Source: Bradyrhizobium sp. CSS354 (GTDB lineage: Bacteria; Pseudomonadota; Alphaproteobacteria; Rhizobiales; Xanthobacteraceae). Taken from it: 64,000 nucleotides of DNA. Of this stretch, positions 19,593 through 29,010 are shown in pieces. The notes below the pieces were generated by a model that was given only the letters and a program-made list of their open reading frames with translations, made no database searches and was not told where the DNA came from. The position numbers and the translations under genes were made by a program. The stretch lies in contig NZ_JAACFU010000002.1 in assembly GCF_029051725.1 (NCBI RefSeq), positions 434,001 through 498,000 of the forward strand. Reading direction: 5' to 3'. Position 1 is the stretch's first letter, and each line of letters opens with the position of its first letter.

Positions 19593-20404
19593 TGCAGCAC
19601 CTCGCCGATCAGGTCGCGGCCGATCATGCGGACGAGGTCGCGGCGGTAACGTGCGGTGGCGTGAACGTCGTCGCGCGCACCGAGCTCGTAGGCGAAGGCG
19701 TTGAGGACATCGTCGAGCGCGCCGCCCTGCAGAGGCGGCCAATCCCGCGCGGTCGGGACGTCGGCGACACCGCCGACGGCGAGGCGCACGCCCGTGGCGG
19801 TCTTCATCGCGGCGCAAGCGACGATGGCGAAATCGCCGTGACGGCGCGCCACCTCGCGGAAGGCAACGCGCGATCCCTGGATAACAGGCAGCGAGATGCC
19901 CTCGATCAATTCATCGTCGCTGCGCGCCGTCAGCATCATGCCGGCGAAGAAGTCCTGGGCCGCGACGCGGCGCCGACGTTTGGCACTGCGCAAAAGCACC
20001 TCGCCGCCGAGCGCGACCAGAGCCAGCGGCATCTCAGCGCTAGGATCGGCATGCGCGAGCGAGCCGCAGATGGTGCCGCGGCTACGGGTCTGCATGTGCC
20101 CGACCCATGGCAGCGCCAGCGCCACCAGCGGCAGCGCCTCGGCCAGCTCCGGCCAGGCGAGCAGATCGGCCTGGCGCACGCCGGCGCCAATGACGACGGC
20201 ATCGGCCTTCCGATCGATCTTGCGCAGCTCCTCGAGGCGCATGATGTCGATCAGGAGTTTTGGCTTGGCGAGCCGCATATTGAGCATCGCCATCAGCGAC
20301 TGGCCGCCGGCGAGCACGCGCGCGTCGCCGCCTTGCTGCGCGAGTCCTTCGAGGACGTCGCCGACAGTCTCGGCGCGGAGATAATCGAATGCGGGCGGCT
20401 TCAT
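19589..20404 (-). CDS. hmfB: FAD-binding medium subunit of a molybdenum hydroxylase
   Basis: 271 residues of the CoxM/xanthine dehydrogenase FAD-subunit family. FAD-binding motifs are visible as VLAGGQSLMAMLN (about residue 31) and TRSRGTICGSLAHADPSAE (about residue 106). It links the 2Fe-2S subunit to the final electron acceptor. It overlaps the large-subunit gene and the 2Fe-2S gene by 4 nt each (ATGA), so the three subunits are made in step. In the hmf pathway it is part of 2-furoyl-CoA dehydrogenase. Confidence 0.9.
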   Translation of the reverse strand: MKPPAFDYLRAETVGDVLEGLAQQGGDARVLAGGQSLMAMLNMRLAKPKLLIDIMRLEELRKIDRKADAVVIGAGVRQADLLAWPELAEALPLVALALPWVGHMQTRSRGTICGSLAHADPSAEMPLALVALGGEVLLRSAKRRRRVAAQDFFAGMMLTARSDDELIEGISLPVIQGSRVAFREVARRHGDFAIVACAAMKTATGVRLAVGGVADVPTARDWPPLQGGALDDVLNAFAYELGARDDVHATARYRRDLVRMIGRDLIGEVLQ

Positions 20405-23403
20405 CGGCGCCCCCCGAACAGGCTGACGAGTTTCGTCAGCACCGCGAACAGCGAGAAACCGCCGCCAGTTGCACTACCGCCGCCGGCCTTGCGGGCCAGC
20501 GCCGTGAAGAACTGGCCGATGATGACGCGTGTCGCACCATCGAGCAGGCGGCCGCCGATGCTGGCGACCTTGCCGCCGATCGCGGCGTCGTAGCTGTAGG
20601 TCAGCTTTGTTCCGCCGCTGCCGTCGGGCGCGAGCGTGATCCGTCCCTCGGCTTTGCCGAAGCCGAGCGCGCCGGTGGCCCCTCCGCGCACGGTCACCGC
20701 GCGCGGCGGATCGAGATCGAACAATTCCACATCGGCTCGATAACGCCCGCTGACGGGGCCGATGCCGAGGGTGACATCGGCGCGGAAATGCGTGTCGGTG
20801 ATCCTGTCGACACGCTGGCAGCCGGGAATGACGGATTGCAGCGTATCCGGATCGAGCAGCATCGCCCAGACCTGCTCCGGCGCGCCCTGCACCGAGGCCT
20901 GCCCCTCGCCGCGCAGCCGCCGGTCGCCCTCGCGCACGGGCGCCGCGGCCGCACCGCCAGCGGGCGGCGGCGGTTCGGCACGGCGCACCATCTCTGCGAG
21001 CCGCGCCGGCACCAGCGGCAGCGTGACGTCGGCAACACCGAGCGCGTCCGCGACCGCATTGGCGATGCACACCGGCGTCGACATGCAATTGCCCTCGCCG
21101 ACGCCTTTTGCGCCGAGCGGCGTGAACGGCGACGGCGTCTCCATGTGGATGATCTCAGGCTCCGGCACCTCGGTGGTGGTCGGCAGCAGATAGTCGGCGA
21201 ACGTACCCGTGAGGAAACTGCCGTCCTCGGCGTAGGCATATTCCTCGTACAACGCAGCACCGAGCGCCTGGGCAAAACCGCCACGGATCTGGCCGTCGAC
21301 CATGCCGGGATGTAAAATCGTGCCGCAGTCGTGCATGGTGACGTAGCGGTCGATCCGCGTCTCCAGCGTGGTGCGGTCAATCTCGACGCCGCAGAAATCG
21401 AAGATGAAGCCGTGGCAGAGCGAGGAGTTGATGCGGTCGTCCTCGTCCGGCGGCGTCAGCTCCGGCGGCGTCCAGAACACGGTCTCGCGGATGGTCTGGA
21501 CGGCATCGTCGGGCAGCGAGCCGGGCGACCAGTGGCTGAGGGCCGCGACGCGCGAGAACGCGATCCGGTTTTCCGGATTGTGTTTCGAAGAAACGAAGCC
21601 CCTTGCGAACACGATGTCCGCAGCTTCGACGTTGAGCTGGCTGGCCGCGATGCGGGCAAGACGGCCCGCAACGCGTTCAGCCGCGACCTTCGCCGTACCG
21701 GCGACGGCCGCAGCAAAACGGCTGGCATAGTTGCCCGATGCAATCGACCAGGCGTCCTTCGCCGTGTCGATCTCGGTGTTGACGCGGATATCCTTTGGCT
21801 GAAGGCCGAAGACATCGGCGACTACCTGGGACAGCACGGTGCGATGGCCCTGCCCCTGAGGCACCGACGCCACGTGGACGGTGACGCTGCCGACCGGATC
21901 GAGCCCGACGGTGGCGGTCGCCTGCGCGCCGTTCTTCGGGCCTGCCTTGCGGCGCTCGGCCGCCGTCAGCACGGTGGTGATGTAGCCCATGTTGGAGACG
22001 CTGGGTTCGACCACGGCGGTGAAGCCGATGCCGTAGAGGCCGCCACGCGCCTGCACCTCGTCACGCTTCGCCCTGAGCTCCGCGAGCCTTCCCTGCTCGA
22101 CGGCGCGCGTGATCGCTTCTTGATAGTCGCCGGAATCGAGCAGCGCGCCGGTCGCGGTGCGATAGGGAAACGCGCCGGCATCGATCAGATTGCGCTTGAT
22201 GACATCGAGCGGATCGAGGCCGAGCACGATTGCGATCCGCTGCACCAGGCGCTCTAGCGCGAAATAGACCTGCGGTCCGCCGAAACCGCGGTTGAGGCCG
22301 GTCGGCGTCTTGTTGGTGACGACGACGCGGTTGCGGATTTTGACGTGGCGGATGTCGTAAGCGCCGGTCAGATTGCCGTGCATGCGGTAGAGCGTGGCCG
22401 GCTCGGGCGCGCGCAGATGCGCGCCGCAATCCTCGACCTGGTCCCAGTCGAGCGCGAGGATCTTTCCGTCGGTCGCGACCGCCGCGGCCAGCGTCGTTGC
22501 ACGGTTGGTGGCCGATACCGATGCGGTGAGATGCTCTAGCCGGTCCTCGATCCATTTCACCGGCCGTCCCGTCACACGTGCGGCCGCCGCAATCAGCACG
22601 ATATAGGGAAACACGCCCTGCTTGACGCCAAAGCTGCCGCCGGAATCCGGCGGCGTGCGCAGCCGCAGCCGATTGCCAGGCACTTTGAGCGCACGCGCGA
22701 TCACCGTGTGGATGCTGAACGGGCCCTGGAAATTGGCGAGCACCTCGAACGCATCTTCGCCGGCGTCATGCGAGGCCACGACGCCATAGGTCTCGATCGG
22801 CGTGCAGGAACTGCGGGGGTATTTGATATCGATGGAGAAGCGATGCGGCGCATCGGCGAAGGCCTTTTCAGGGTCGCCGTAGCTGAAGTGGCGATCGCTG
22901 GCGAGATTGCCGGGAAAGCCGTCGTGCAGCAGCGGTGCGCCGGGCGACAGCGTGCCGAGCGGATCGACGACAGCAGCGCGCGGGCGATATTCGACATTGA
23001 CCAGCTCGGCTGCGTCCTCGGCGCGGGCGCGGTCGCTCGCTACGATCACAGCCACGGGCTCGCCGACATAGCGTACACGGTCCATCGCAATCGGCCAGCA
23101 TTCGACCGGCGCCTTCACGCCGACGACGAGGCTGGTGGTAACGGCCTTGACGTCACTGCCGATCAGAATGGCCGCAACGCCCGGCAGGCGCTTGGCGGCT
23201 TCAACGTCTATGGAGAGAACATCGGCGTGCGCATGCGGCGAGCGCAGGATGGTCGCATGAAGCGTGCCAGGCTGAACGCCGAGATCGTCGATGAAGCGGC
23301 CATGGCCGCTGAGCAGCGCGGCATCCTCGACGCGTTCGATCGAGCGCCCGACCCATGGCTCATCGCCGCTTCCCGGATTTGCGGATTTGACCGCCTGTAA
23401 CAT
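20401..23403 (-). CDS. hmfA: Molybdopterin-binding large subunit of furoyl-CoA dehydrogenase fused to a CoxG-like domain
   Basis: 1000 residues. Residues 1-800 are a xanthine dehydrogenase/CoxL-type large subunit: VGRSIERVEDAALLSGHGRF at the N-terminus, PPDSGGSFGVKQG (about residue 250), GLNRGFGGPQVYFALE, and VPQGQGHRT near the molybdenum site. A PPPPAGG linker (about 808) leads into a second domain (about 825-965) of the SRPBCC/CoxG fold, seen in SVQGAPEQVWAMLLDPDTL and GPVSGRYRADVELFDLDPP. CoxG-type proteins are known to help maturation or membrane anchoring of CO dehydrogenase, so the fused domain may do this here. It hydroxylates 2-furoyl-CoA at C5. It is the first gene of the subunit trio, starting 142 bp after the AraC gene. 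Confidence 0.88.
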   Translation of the reverse strand: MLQAVKSANPGSGDEPWVGRSIERVEDAALLSGHGRFIDDLGVQPGTLHATILRSPHAHADVLSIDVEAAKRLPGVAAILIGSDVKAVTTSLVVGVKAPVECWPIAMDRVRYVGEPVAVIVASDRARAEDAAELVNVEYRPRAAVVDPLGTLSPGAPLLHDGFPGNLASDRHFSYGDPEKAFADAPHRFSIDIKYPRSSCTPIETYGVVASHDAGEDAFEVLANFQGPFSIHTVIARALKVPGNRLRLRTPPDSGGSFGVKQGVFPYIVLIAAAARVTGRPVKWIEDRLEHLTASVSATNRATTLAAAVATDGKILALDWDQVEDCGAHLRAPEPATLYRMHGNLTGAYDIRHVKIRNRVVVTNKTPTGLNRGFGGPQVYFALERLVQRIAIVLGLDPLDVIKRNLIDAGAFPYRTATGALLDSGDYQEAITRAVEQGRLAELRAKRDEVQARGGLYGIGFTAVVEPSVSNMGYITTVLTAAERRKAGPKNGAQATATVGLDPVGSVTVHVASVPQGQGHRTVLSQVVADVFGLQPKDIRVNTEIDTAKDAWSIASGNYASRFAAAVAGTAKVAAERVAGRLARIAASQLNVEAADIVFARGFVSSKHNPENRIAFSRVAALSHWSPGSLPDDAVQTIRETVFWTPPELTPPDEDDRINSSLCHGFIFDFCGVEIDRTTLETRIDRYVTMHDCGTILHPGMVDGQIRGGFAQALGAALYEEYAYAEDGSFLTGTFADYLLPTTTEVPEPEIIHMETPSPFTPLGAKGVGEGNCMSTPVCIANAVADALGVADVTLPLVPARLAEMVRRAEPPPPAGGAAAAPVREGDRRLRGEGQASVQGAPEQVWAMLLDPDTLQSVIPGCQRVDRITDTHFRADVTLGIGPVSGRYRADVELFDLDPPRAVTVRGGATGALGFGKAEGRITLAPDGSGGTKLTYSYDAAIGGKVASIGGRLLDGATRVIIGQFFTALARKAGGGSATGGGFSLFAVLTKLVSLFGGRR

Positions 23404-23545
23404 GTCCCGGCATACCTCCCGACGCGCTCTATGACGCGGCGGTGACAGATGTCAGGACGGCAGGTGCGCGGGCCATACCGCCCGCTCTCACGACTTACCA
23501 AATCGTCTCATTCGAGCGCGTGCAGCGCAATATCAGCCCGCAAGA

Positions 23546-24385
23546 TCAGCCCGCAAGACGCGAGACGTTGCGAAACTCGCGCGGGCTGACGCCGGCATGA
23601 TCGCGGAAGAAGCGCGTAAAATGCGCCGGCTCCGGAAAGCCGAAACGCTCGCTGAGCTCACCGAGCGGCGTCTCCTCGCGCATCACCGCATCGAGCGCGC
23701 GCTCCATGCGGACGACGTTGAGATAGAGCTTTGGCGAGACGCCGAGCGAGGTCTCGAACAGACGGAAGAACTGGGCGCGCGAGAGGCCGGCGCCCTTCAC
23801 GAACTGATCGACGTTGGCATGGGAATCGTGCGTCCGCATCACGTCCATCACGCGGCGGATGCGCCAGTCGCAGCTCACCGCGCTCATGCCGCGGATCGAG
23901 ACCGGAAAGCTGCGCCACGGCGTGAAGCGCTCGATCACCGCGATCATGAGATCCGACAGGGTCTGCTCATGGGTGCGCACCGCATCCGGATTCGCCATCA
24001 TTTCGGCCGCCAAATGCAACGTGAGCTGGCGGATGCGCCGCGATACCTCGCCTGACGGCCGCTCGAAAAAGCCCGGCGCGCCGCTCGCGGCCCAGCCGGG
24101 ACGGAACTCCTTCAGCCATTCCGGCTCGATGTAGAGCGCCATGATGAGTGTGCGCGGACGGTTGGCGTCGTGCACATAGGCATGCGGCTTCCAGCCGTCG
24201 ACCAGCACGGCGGCGGTGTCCGTGAGCGGCGTGACCCGGTCGCCGACCAGAAACTGGGTATCGGCGCCCTCGACCTTGAGCAGGACATGGCAGTGATGAT
24301 GGGCGTGGCGGACCAGCGAACGGTCCATGTCGAGCAGAGCGACCCTGCCGAAAGCGCCATGAGCGATGCGCAGGGCCGTCGACAT
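23546..24385 (-). CDS. AraC-family transcriptional regulator
   Basis: 279 residues. The N-terminal cupin-like effector domain holds HAHHHCHVLLKVEG (about residues 27-40). The C-terminal double helix-turn-helix has KGAGLSRAQFFRLFETSLG (about 190) and FGFPEPAHFTRFFRDHAG (about 245). ATG 24385 has GGGAGGAAGGAA just upstream. It sits inside the hmf gene set between the UbiD gene and the dehydrogenase genes and on the same strand. It is therefore a likely activator of hmfABCDE responding to furoate or a CoA ester. No binding site can be defined by eye. Confidence 0.86.
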   Translation of the reverse strand: MSTALRIAHGAFGRVALLDMDRSLVRHAHHHCHVLLKVEGADTQFLVGDRVTPLTDTAAVLVDGWKPHAYVHDANRPRTLIMALYIEPEWLKEFRPGWAASGAPGFFERPSGEVSRRIRQLTLHLAAEMMANPDAVRTHEQTLSDLMIAVIERFTPWRSFPVSIRGMSAVSCDWRIRRVMDVMRTHDSHANVDQFVKGAGLSRAQFFRLFETSLGVSPKLYLNVVRMERALDAVMREETPLGELSERFGFPEPAHFTRFFRDHAGVSPREFRNVSRLAG

Positions 24386-24509
24386 CAGTTCCTTCCTCCC
24401 GGCATTGCGCCCCAAAATGATTGGCTTGTTGGCGCGGCACTATAAGCAGCACCGGCTACATATTCCAACCGCGCACAAGGACGCAAGTTGCTCGCGGGCG
24501 GAAACCGGC

Positions 24510-25931
24510 TCACGTCCGCGTCTCCGCGAGGAGGCGCGCGACCGCGGCGCTCGGGTCAGCTTGCAGAGCGGTGGCCAGATCGACCTCCTCCTCGCCCTTG
24601 ACGCGGATGCGCTTGAAGGCGAGCTCGGGCGCGCTGACCGGCGCGGTCGCATCGAGGCCCATCTTGGCGCTGATGCCATTGTCGGTGGTCGGATCGAGTT
24701 TCGAGCCGAGCGCGCCGGCGACGACCATGAGGTCGCGGTCGGCCTGGAAGCGCGTCGCCACCGCCCATTCGATCTCCTCCGATGAGGAAATGTCGACGTC
24801 CTTGTCGACCAAGACCACCTGCTTGATGTCGTAATGCGCGCCGAAGGCGCACATCATGATGTTCTTGGGCTCGCCATCGTTGGTCTTGTCCATTCTGATC
24901 GCGAGATGATAGCGGCAGGTGCCGCCGCGCGTGAGGCGGACGTCGAGCACATTTGGAAAACTGCGGCGCAAGTGCTGAAGCAGCGTCGCCTCGCGCGGCA
25001 CGCCGCCGAGGATGAGATGCTCAAAACCGCCGCCGACGATGGTGTGGAAAATCGGCGCCATGCGATGCGTGATGGCATCAACCTCGATCACCTCGCGATT
25101 GGCGCGCGGACCGTAATATTGAGGGAATTCGCCGAACGGACCTTCCGGCTCGCGCACACCCTGCAGAATCCGCCCCTCGATCACGATTTCCGCATGGGCG
25201 GGCACTCGCACCGAATTGGTGCGGCATTTGACGACGTCCACGGGCGTGCCGAGCAGCGCGCCCGCAATCGCCATCTCGTCCTCGTCGAGCGCGGCAATCG
25301 CTTGCGAAGCCAGCATCAGCGCCGGATGCGCGCCGATCACGATCGCGATCTCCAGCGCCTGTCCCATCTCCTCCGTCATGCGATAATAGGAGAACGTATG
25401 CCGCGGCAGCAGCAGCACGCCGATGCGGTTCTTGCTGCTGATCTGGCAGCGGTGGATCGAGACGTTCTGCACGCCGGTCTTGGGATTGCGGGCGATCAGC
25501 AGACCGGCGGTGATGTAGGGACCACTGTCGCGCTCATTGTGCTTGGGGACCGGCAGCTGACGGAGCAGATCGACCTCGTCGTGCACGACCTCCTGCACCG
25601 GCCCGCTCGCGACCTCATGCGTCGGCAACGGGTTATTCGCCGCGGCCAGGAACCGCGGCAGCAGCTGGTCCTCGGTCACACCGATGGAATCGGCGACCCA
25701 GTCGCGACCGGCAAAGAGGTTGGCGACGACGGGAATATCGTGCCCATCGGGGCGCGGAAACAGCACCGCGCTGTCGCGCTCCAGGCGCTTGGCGATTGCG
25801 GCGAGCTCGTCAGCCAGCCCAATGCCCTCACGGGCAATCGCAAGCTTGCCGCGTTCGGCGAGATGGGCGAGCCAGGCGCGCAGATCGGCGGGCGAGCTCA
25901 CACCTTTCGCGGCAACATTCTCCATTCGCAT
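24510..25931 (-). CDS. hmfF: UbiD-family decarboxylase, probable 2,5-furandicarboxylate decarboxylase
   Basis: 473 residues, normal for UbiD. Conserved stretches include RDSGPYITAGLLIARNPKTG (about residue 136) and the active-site region EPEGPFGEFPQYYG (about 260). UbiD enzymes need prenylated FMN, made by the UbiX homologue encoded just upstream (27 bp gap). In the HMF pathway HmfF removes one carboxyl group from furandicarboxylate to give 2-furoate. The same fold decarboxylates other aromatic acids, so the substrate is inferred from the neighbouring hmf genes. Confidence 0.87.
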   Translation of the reverse strand: MRMENVAAKGVSSPADLRAWLAHLAERGKLAIAREGIGLADELAAIAKRLERDSAVLFPRPDGHDIPVVANLFAGRDWVADSIGVTEDQLLPRFLAAANNPLPTHEVASGPVQEVVHDEVDLLRQLPVPKHNERDSGPYITAGLLIARNPKTGVQNVSIHRCQISSKNRIGVLLLPRHTFSYYRMTEEMGQALEIAIVIGAHPALMLASQAIAALDEDEMAIAGALLGTPVDVVKCRTNSVRVPAHAEIVIEGRILQGVREPEGPFGEFPQYYGPRANREVIEVDAITHRMAPIFHTIVGGGFEHLILGGVPREATLLQHLRRSFPNVLDVRLTRGGTCRYHLAIRMDKTNDGEPKNIMMCAFGAHYDIKQVVLVDKDVDISSSEEIEWAVATRFQADRDLMVVAGALGSKLDPTTDNGISAKMGLDATAPVSAPELAFKRIRVKGEEEVDLATALQADPSAAVARLLAETRT

Positions 25932-25958
25932 ATGACGGTTCTTTCCTTTGTCTCAAAG

Positions 25959-26579
25959 TCAGGGCGCGATCTTGCGCAGCGACGGCGAGCGGCGCTTGAG
26001 CGCTTCATCTTCGCCCCAGCGGCGCACGATTCCGATATCGATGTCGAACAGGTCGAGCACGCGACCGACGGTGTGCTCGACCATGTCGTCGAGATTTTCG
26101 GGCTTGGCGTAGAAGGCCGGCACGGGCGGCGCGATCATCGCGCCCATCTCCGAGAGTGCCGTCATCGTCCTGAGATGGCCGGTGTGCAGCGGCGTCTCGC
26201 GCACCATCAGCACCAGGCGCCGGCGCTCCTTCAGCACGACATCGGCCGCGCGGGTGAGCAACGTCGTGGTCACGCCCGAGGCGATCTCGGACATCGAGCG
26301 CATCGAGCACGGCGCCACGATCATCCCTGCGGTACGGAACGACCCGCTCGAGATCGCCGAAGCCATGTCGTCGATGGCATAGTTGACATTGGCGAGTGCC
26401 CTCACCTCCGCGATCTTCAGGTCGGTCTCATAGGCAAAGGTCAGCTCGGCCGTCTTCGACATCACCAGATGGGTCTCGACGCCGGCATTGCGCAGCAGCT
26501 GCAGCAGGCGCACGCCATAGGTAACGCCCGAGGCGCCGGAAATGCCGATGATCATCCGCTTGGGCGTTGCGTCCTGCAT
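25959..26579 (-). CDS. hmfG: UbiX-family flavin prenyltransferase
   Basis: 206 residues. Flavin/prenyl-phosphate binding motifs are GISGASGVTYGVRLLQLLR (about residue 12), IVAPCSMRSMSEIASG (about 94) and VLMVRETPLHTGHLR (about 130), all typical of UbiX/Pad1. It makes prenylated FMN for the UbiD enzyme of the next gene. ATG 26579 gives the canonical short N-terminus; the frame extends to 26636 but those codons are Pro/Asp-rich and unlike the family. It is divergent from the LysR gene. Confidence 0.88.
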   Translation of the reverse strand: MQDATPKRMIIGISGASGVTYGVRLLQLLRNAGVETHLVMSKTAELTFAYETDLKIAEVRALANVNYAIDDMASAISSGSFRTAGMIVAPCSMRSMSEIASGVTTTLLTRAADVVLKERRRLVLMVRETPLHTGHLRTMTALSEMGAMIAPPVPAFYAKPENLDDMVEHTVGRVLDLFDIDIGIVRRWGEDEALKRRSPSLRKIAP

Positions 26580-26639
26580 ATTTATGGTTTCGCTCCCGGG
26601 GTCACGCGGGTCCGCCGCGAGACTAGGCAATCCCATCCA

Positions 26640-26690
26640 TCATCACAAATAATGATTGATTATATCATTCATCATTCGCGATGATGGTGC
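26640..26690. promoter_or_regulatory. ATCATT/AATGAT repeat cluster between hmfG and the LysR gene
   Basis: The divergent gap holds several inverted copies of one short word: AATGAT at 26651-26656 with ATCATT at 26664-26669 (7-bp spacer), then ATCAT at 26671-26675 with ATGAT at 26681-26685 (5-bp spacer). The AT-rich block stands out from its GC-rich surroundings. It is the likely binding region for the LysR regulator and the hmfGF promoter. Confidence 0.45.
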
Positions 26691-26722
26691 GGGGAGCAAG
26701 ACCGGCGAGGAAGGACGGATCC

Positions 26723-27682
26723 GTGGAACTCAGGCAGATGCAATATTTCCTGTGCCTGGCCGAGGAGAAGAACGTCACCCGCGCCGCGCGCCAGCTCAAC
26801 ATCGTGCAGCCGGCGCTGAGCATGCAGATCGCGAAGCTCGAGGCCGAACTCGGCCAAAAACTGTTCGACCGCAGCGTCCAGGGTATGACGCTGACCAGCG
26901 CCGGCGAGGTATTGGTGCGGCTGACGGCACCGATCGTGCGCGATGCCGAGTATGCGCGGCAGGAGATGGCCCAGCTCGGCGGCCGCATCTCGGGCCGCGT
27001 CTCGGTCGGCCTCATTACCTCGGTGGCGCAGAGCACCATGGCGAGTTCGTCGGCGACCGTCGCCAGCCGCTATCCCGAGATCACGCTGTCGGCCTGCGAG
27101 GGCTATACCGAGACGCTGGTCGATTGGGTCAACACCGGTCAGCTCGATTTCGCGCTGATCAACGTGCCGCGCCGGAAAACGCCCCTCGCCGCGCATCACG
27201 TGATGGACGAGGAGATGGTGTTTGCCTATCGGAAGGACAGCCCGAACAGGCCGCCAGCCAAGCTGCGCTTCGACCACATCGCGAGGTTCGATCTGGTGCT
27301 GCCGTCGAAGCGTCACGGCCTGCGACTCATCCTCGACGAGCACGCCGCCGCCGCCGGCATTGACCTGAGGCCGCGGCTCGAGCTCGACACCCTGCCCGCG
27401 CTCTGCGACGTAATCGCGACCACCGATTTCGTTACGGTTTTGCCAACCATCGCGCTCCGGCAATCGCTTGCGAGCGGGACCATCCGGGCCCATCGCTTCG
27501 ACGAACAAAGGATCGTGCGTTCGATCGCCTGGGTGCATCATCCGCGGCGCGCGGTGTCGGTCGCGGCCAAAGCCGTGCTCGACGTCATCAGCCACGATCT
27601 GGCACAGGCCGCAGCAGTGGTGAGAGAGTTCGTAGAGCCCGCTTCCAGCGGCAGACGGCCACGCAGGAAGACGATTTCCTGA
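26723..27682 (+). CDS. LysR-family transcriptional regulator
   Basis: 319 residues. The N-terminal winged helix-turn-helix is typical: VELRQMQYFLCLAEEKNV, then RAARQLNIVQPALSMQI. The co-inducer domain follows (about 90-300). I prefer GTG 26723, which gives the usual ELRQ-type N-terminus and has GAAGGA upstream; ATG at 26681 or 26684 would add about 14 basic residues and lies in the ATCATT repeat block. It is divergent from the UbiX/UbiD genes, the normal place for an LTTR that controls them, so it is a likely regulator of furandicarboxylate decarboxylation. Confidence 0.87.
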   Translation: MELRQMQYFLCLAEEKNVTRAARQLNIVQPALSMQIAKLEAELGQKLFDRSVQGMTLTSAGEVLVRLTAPIVRDAEYARQEMAQLGGRISGRVSVGLITSVAQSTMASSSATVASRYPEITLSACEGYTETLVDWVNTGQLDFALINVPRRKTPLAAHHVMDEEMVFAYRKDSPNRPPAKLRFDHIARFDLVLPSKRHGLRLILDEHAAAAGIDLRPRLELDTLPALCDVIATTDFVTVLPTIALRQSLASGTIRAHRFDEQRIVRSIAWVHHPRRAVSVAAKAVLDVISHDLAQAAAVVREFVEPASSGRRPRRKTIS

Positions 27683-27892
27683 ATTCCGAACGCCGCTCGG
27701 ACAAGATGTCGCGCTCATCCTAAAATGAGACGGGTTGGTAAGTTTCGAGACGAGCCAGCATGACGGTCACGTCAAGTCGCTGATTACGGTCCAGGCGCAG
27801 AAAATCGCGGCCTTGCGCTCCTCCCGGACTATTCTTGTCACGGACGCTCCCAAGGTTCGCAGAACAAGACACGTCGGGAGATTCGGTCCGAG

Positions 27893-28933
27893 ATGGCAAG
27901 GTTCGGTCACAGCAAGATCACGGGCGGCACCAGGCGGCACGTTGAGGGATTTCATCCTGACCGCAGGTCTCTGCTCTCGCTCGGCGTAGGCGCGGCTCTC
28001 TCCGCCACCGGACTGCATCCTGCGCAAGCGCAAGACTATCCCGCGCGTCCAATCCAGGTGCTCGTGCCCTTCGCCGGCGGCAGCGCCAGCGACGTCATCA
28101 CGCGCATCCTTCTCAACCGCATGTCGACGTCATTGGGACAAGCCTTCGTGGTGGACAATCGCCCTGGCGCCGGCGGCAATATCGGCACGGCGGCCGCGGC
28201 GCATGCTGCCGCGGACGGGTACACGTTGCTGATGAGCACGTCCGGCCCACTGGCTGCGAACAAGTCTCTCTATAAGGAGCTTCCCTACGAACCGCTGAAG
28301 GATCTCGCCCCGATCGGCCTGTTCGCGGCGCTACCGAATGTTGTCGTGATCAATTCGAGGCTGCCGCCGAAATCCCTGCGCGAGCTGATCGAATACGCCA
28401 AGGAGCACCCTCGGGAGCTGAACTACGGAACGGTCGGCGTCGGCTCGTCGCAGCACCTGGCGGCCGCCTATTTCGAGCAGCTCACCGGCACCGAGATCAC
28501 GCACGTTCCCTATCGCAACATCGCCGCATACACGCCGGACTTCATCGCGGGTCAGGTCCCGCTCGGCTTCCAGCTGCTGCCGAACGTCATCGGCCTGATC
28601 CGGAACGGCGATGCGCGTCCGCTCGCGGTCGCCAGCGACAAGCGCATGACGGCCCTGCCGGACGTGCCAACCGCAGCCGAGGCCGGCCTGAAGGATTACG
28701 AAAGTGCCGCTTGGTTAGCGCTGCTTGCTCCGGCGAATACGGACAAGACTGTCATCGACAAGCTCTACAAAGCCATGGTCGAAGCCGTGAACGATCCGAA
28801 GGTGCGCGCCCTCTTCGTCGAACAAGGGGCCGAGCCGCTGGTGATGGACCCGCAAGGTCTGAAGGATTTTATGACCTTGGAGGCCGCGAAATGGGCGACG
28901 ATCATCAAAAAGATTGGCATCGAGCCGATGTGA
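27893..28933 (+). CDS. TctC/Bug-family tripartite tricarboxylate transporter binding protein
   Basis: 346 residues. A signal peptide with a twin-arginine start is visible (DRRSLLSLGVGAALSATG, then AQAQ) after a long, probably over-called, N-terminal region. The mature part begins YPARPIQVLVPFAGGSASDV, the classic Bug N-terminus, and later has AAHAAADGYTLLMSTSG. These periplasmic proteins bind carboxylates. No TctA/TctB membrane genes lie in this window, so its partner must be elsewhere. It lies 210 bp after the LysR gene, which suggests a role in uptake of furandicarboxylate or a related acid. Confidence 0.85.
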   Translation: MARFGHSKITGGTRRHVEGFHPDRRSLLSLGVGAALSATGLHPAQAQDYPARPIQVLVPFAGGSASDVITRILLNRMSTSLGQAFVVDNRPGAGGNIGTAAAAHAAADGYTLLMSTSGPLAANKSLYKELPYEPLKDLAPIGLFAALPNVVVINSRLPPKSLRELIEYAKEHPRELNYGTVGVGSSQHLAAAYFEQLTGTEITHVPYRNIAAYTPDFIAGQVPLGFQLLPNVIGLIRNGDARPLAVASDKRMTALPDVPTAAEAGLKDYESAAWLALLAPANTDKTVIDKLYKAMVEAVNDPKVRALFVEQGAEPLVMDPQGLKDFMTLEAAKWATIIKKIGIEPM

Positions 28934-29010
28934 ATCGGAGGCTTCGCCTCGCGTGGCTACGGCCGTTTTGCACGCTATAATGCGCCATATTACTCTGCCC
29001 GCGGAAGCAC

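Noticed and set aside
24834..26684. Long open frame (616 codons) on the plus strand
   Set aside because: Antisense to the UbiD and UbiX genes, His/Arg-rich, no family signature.
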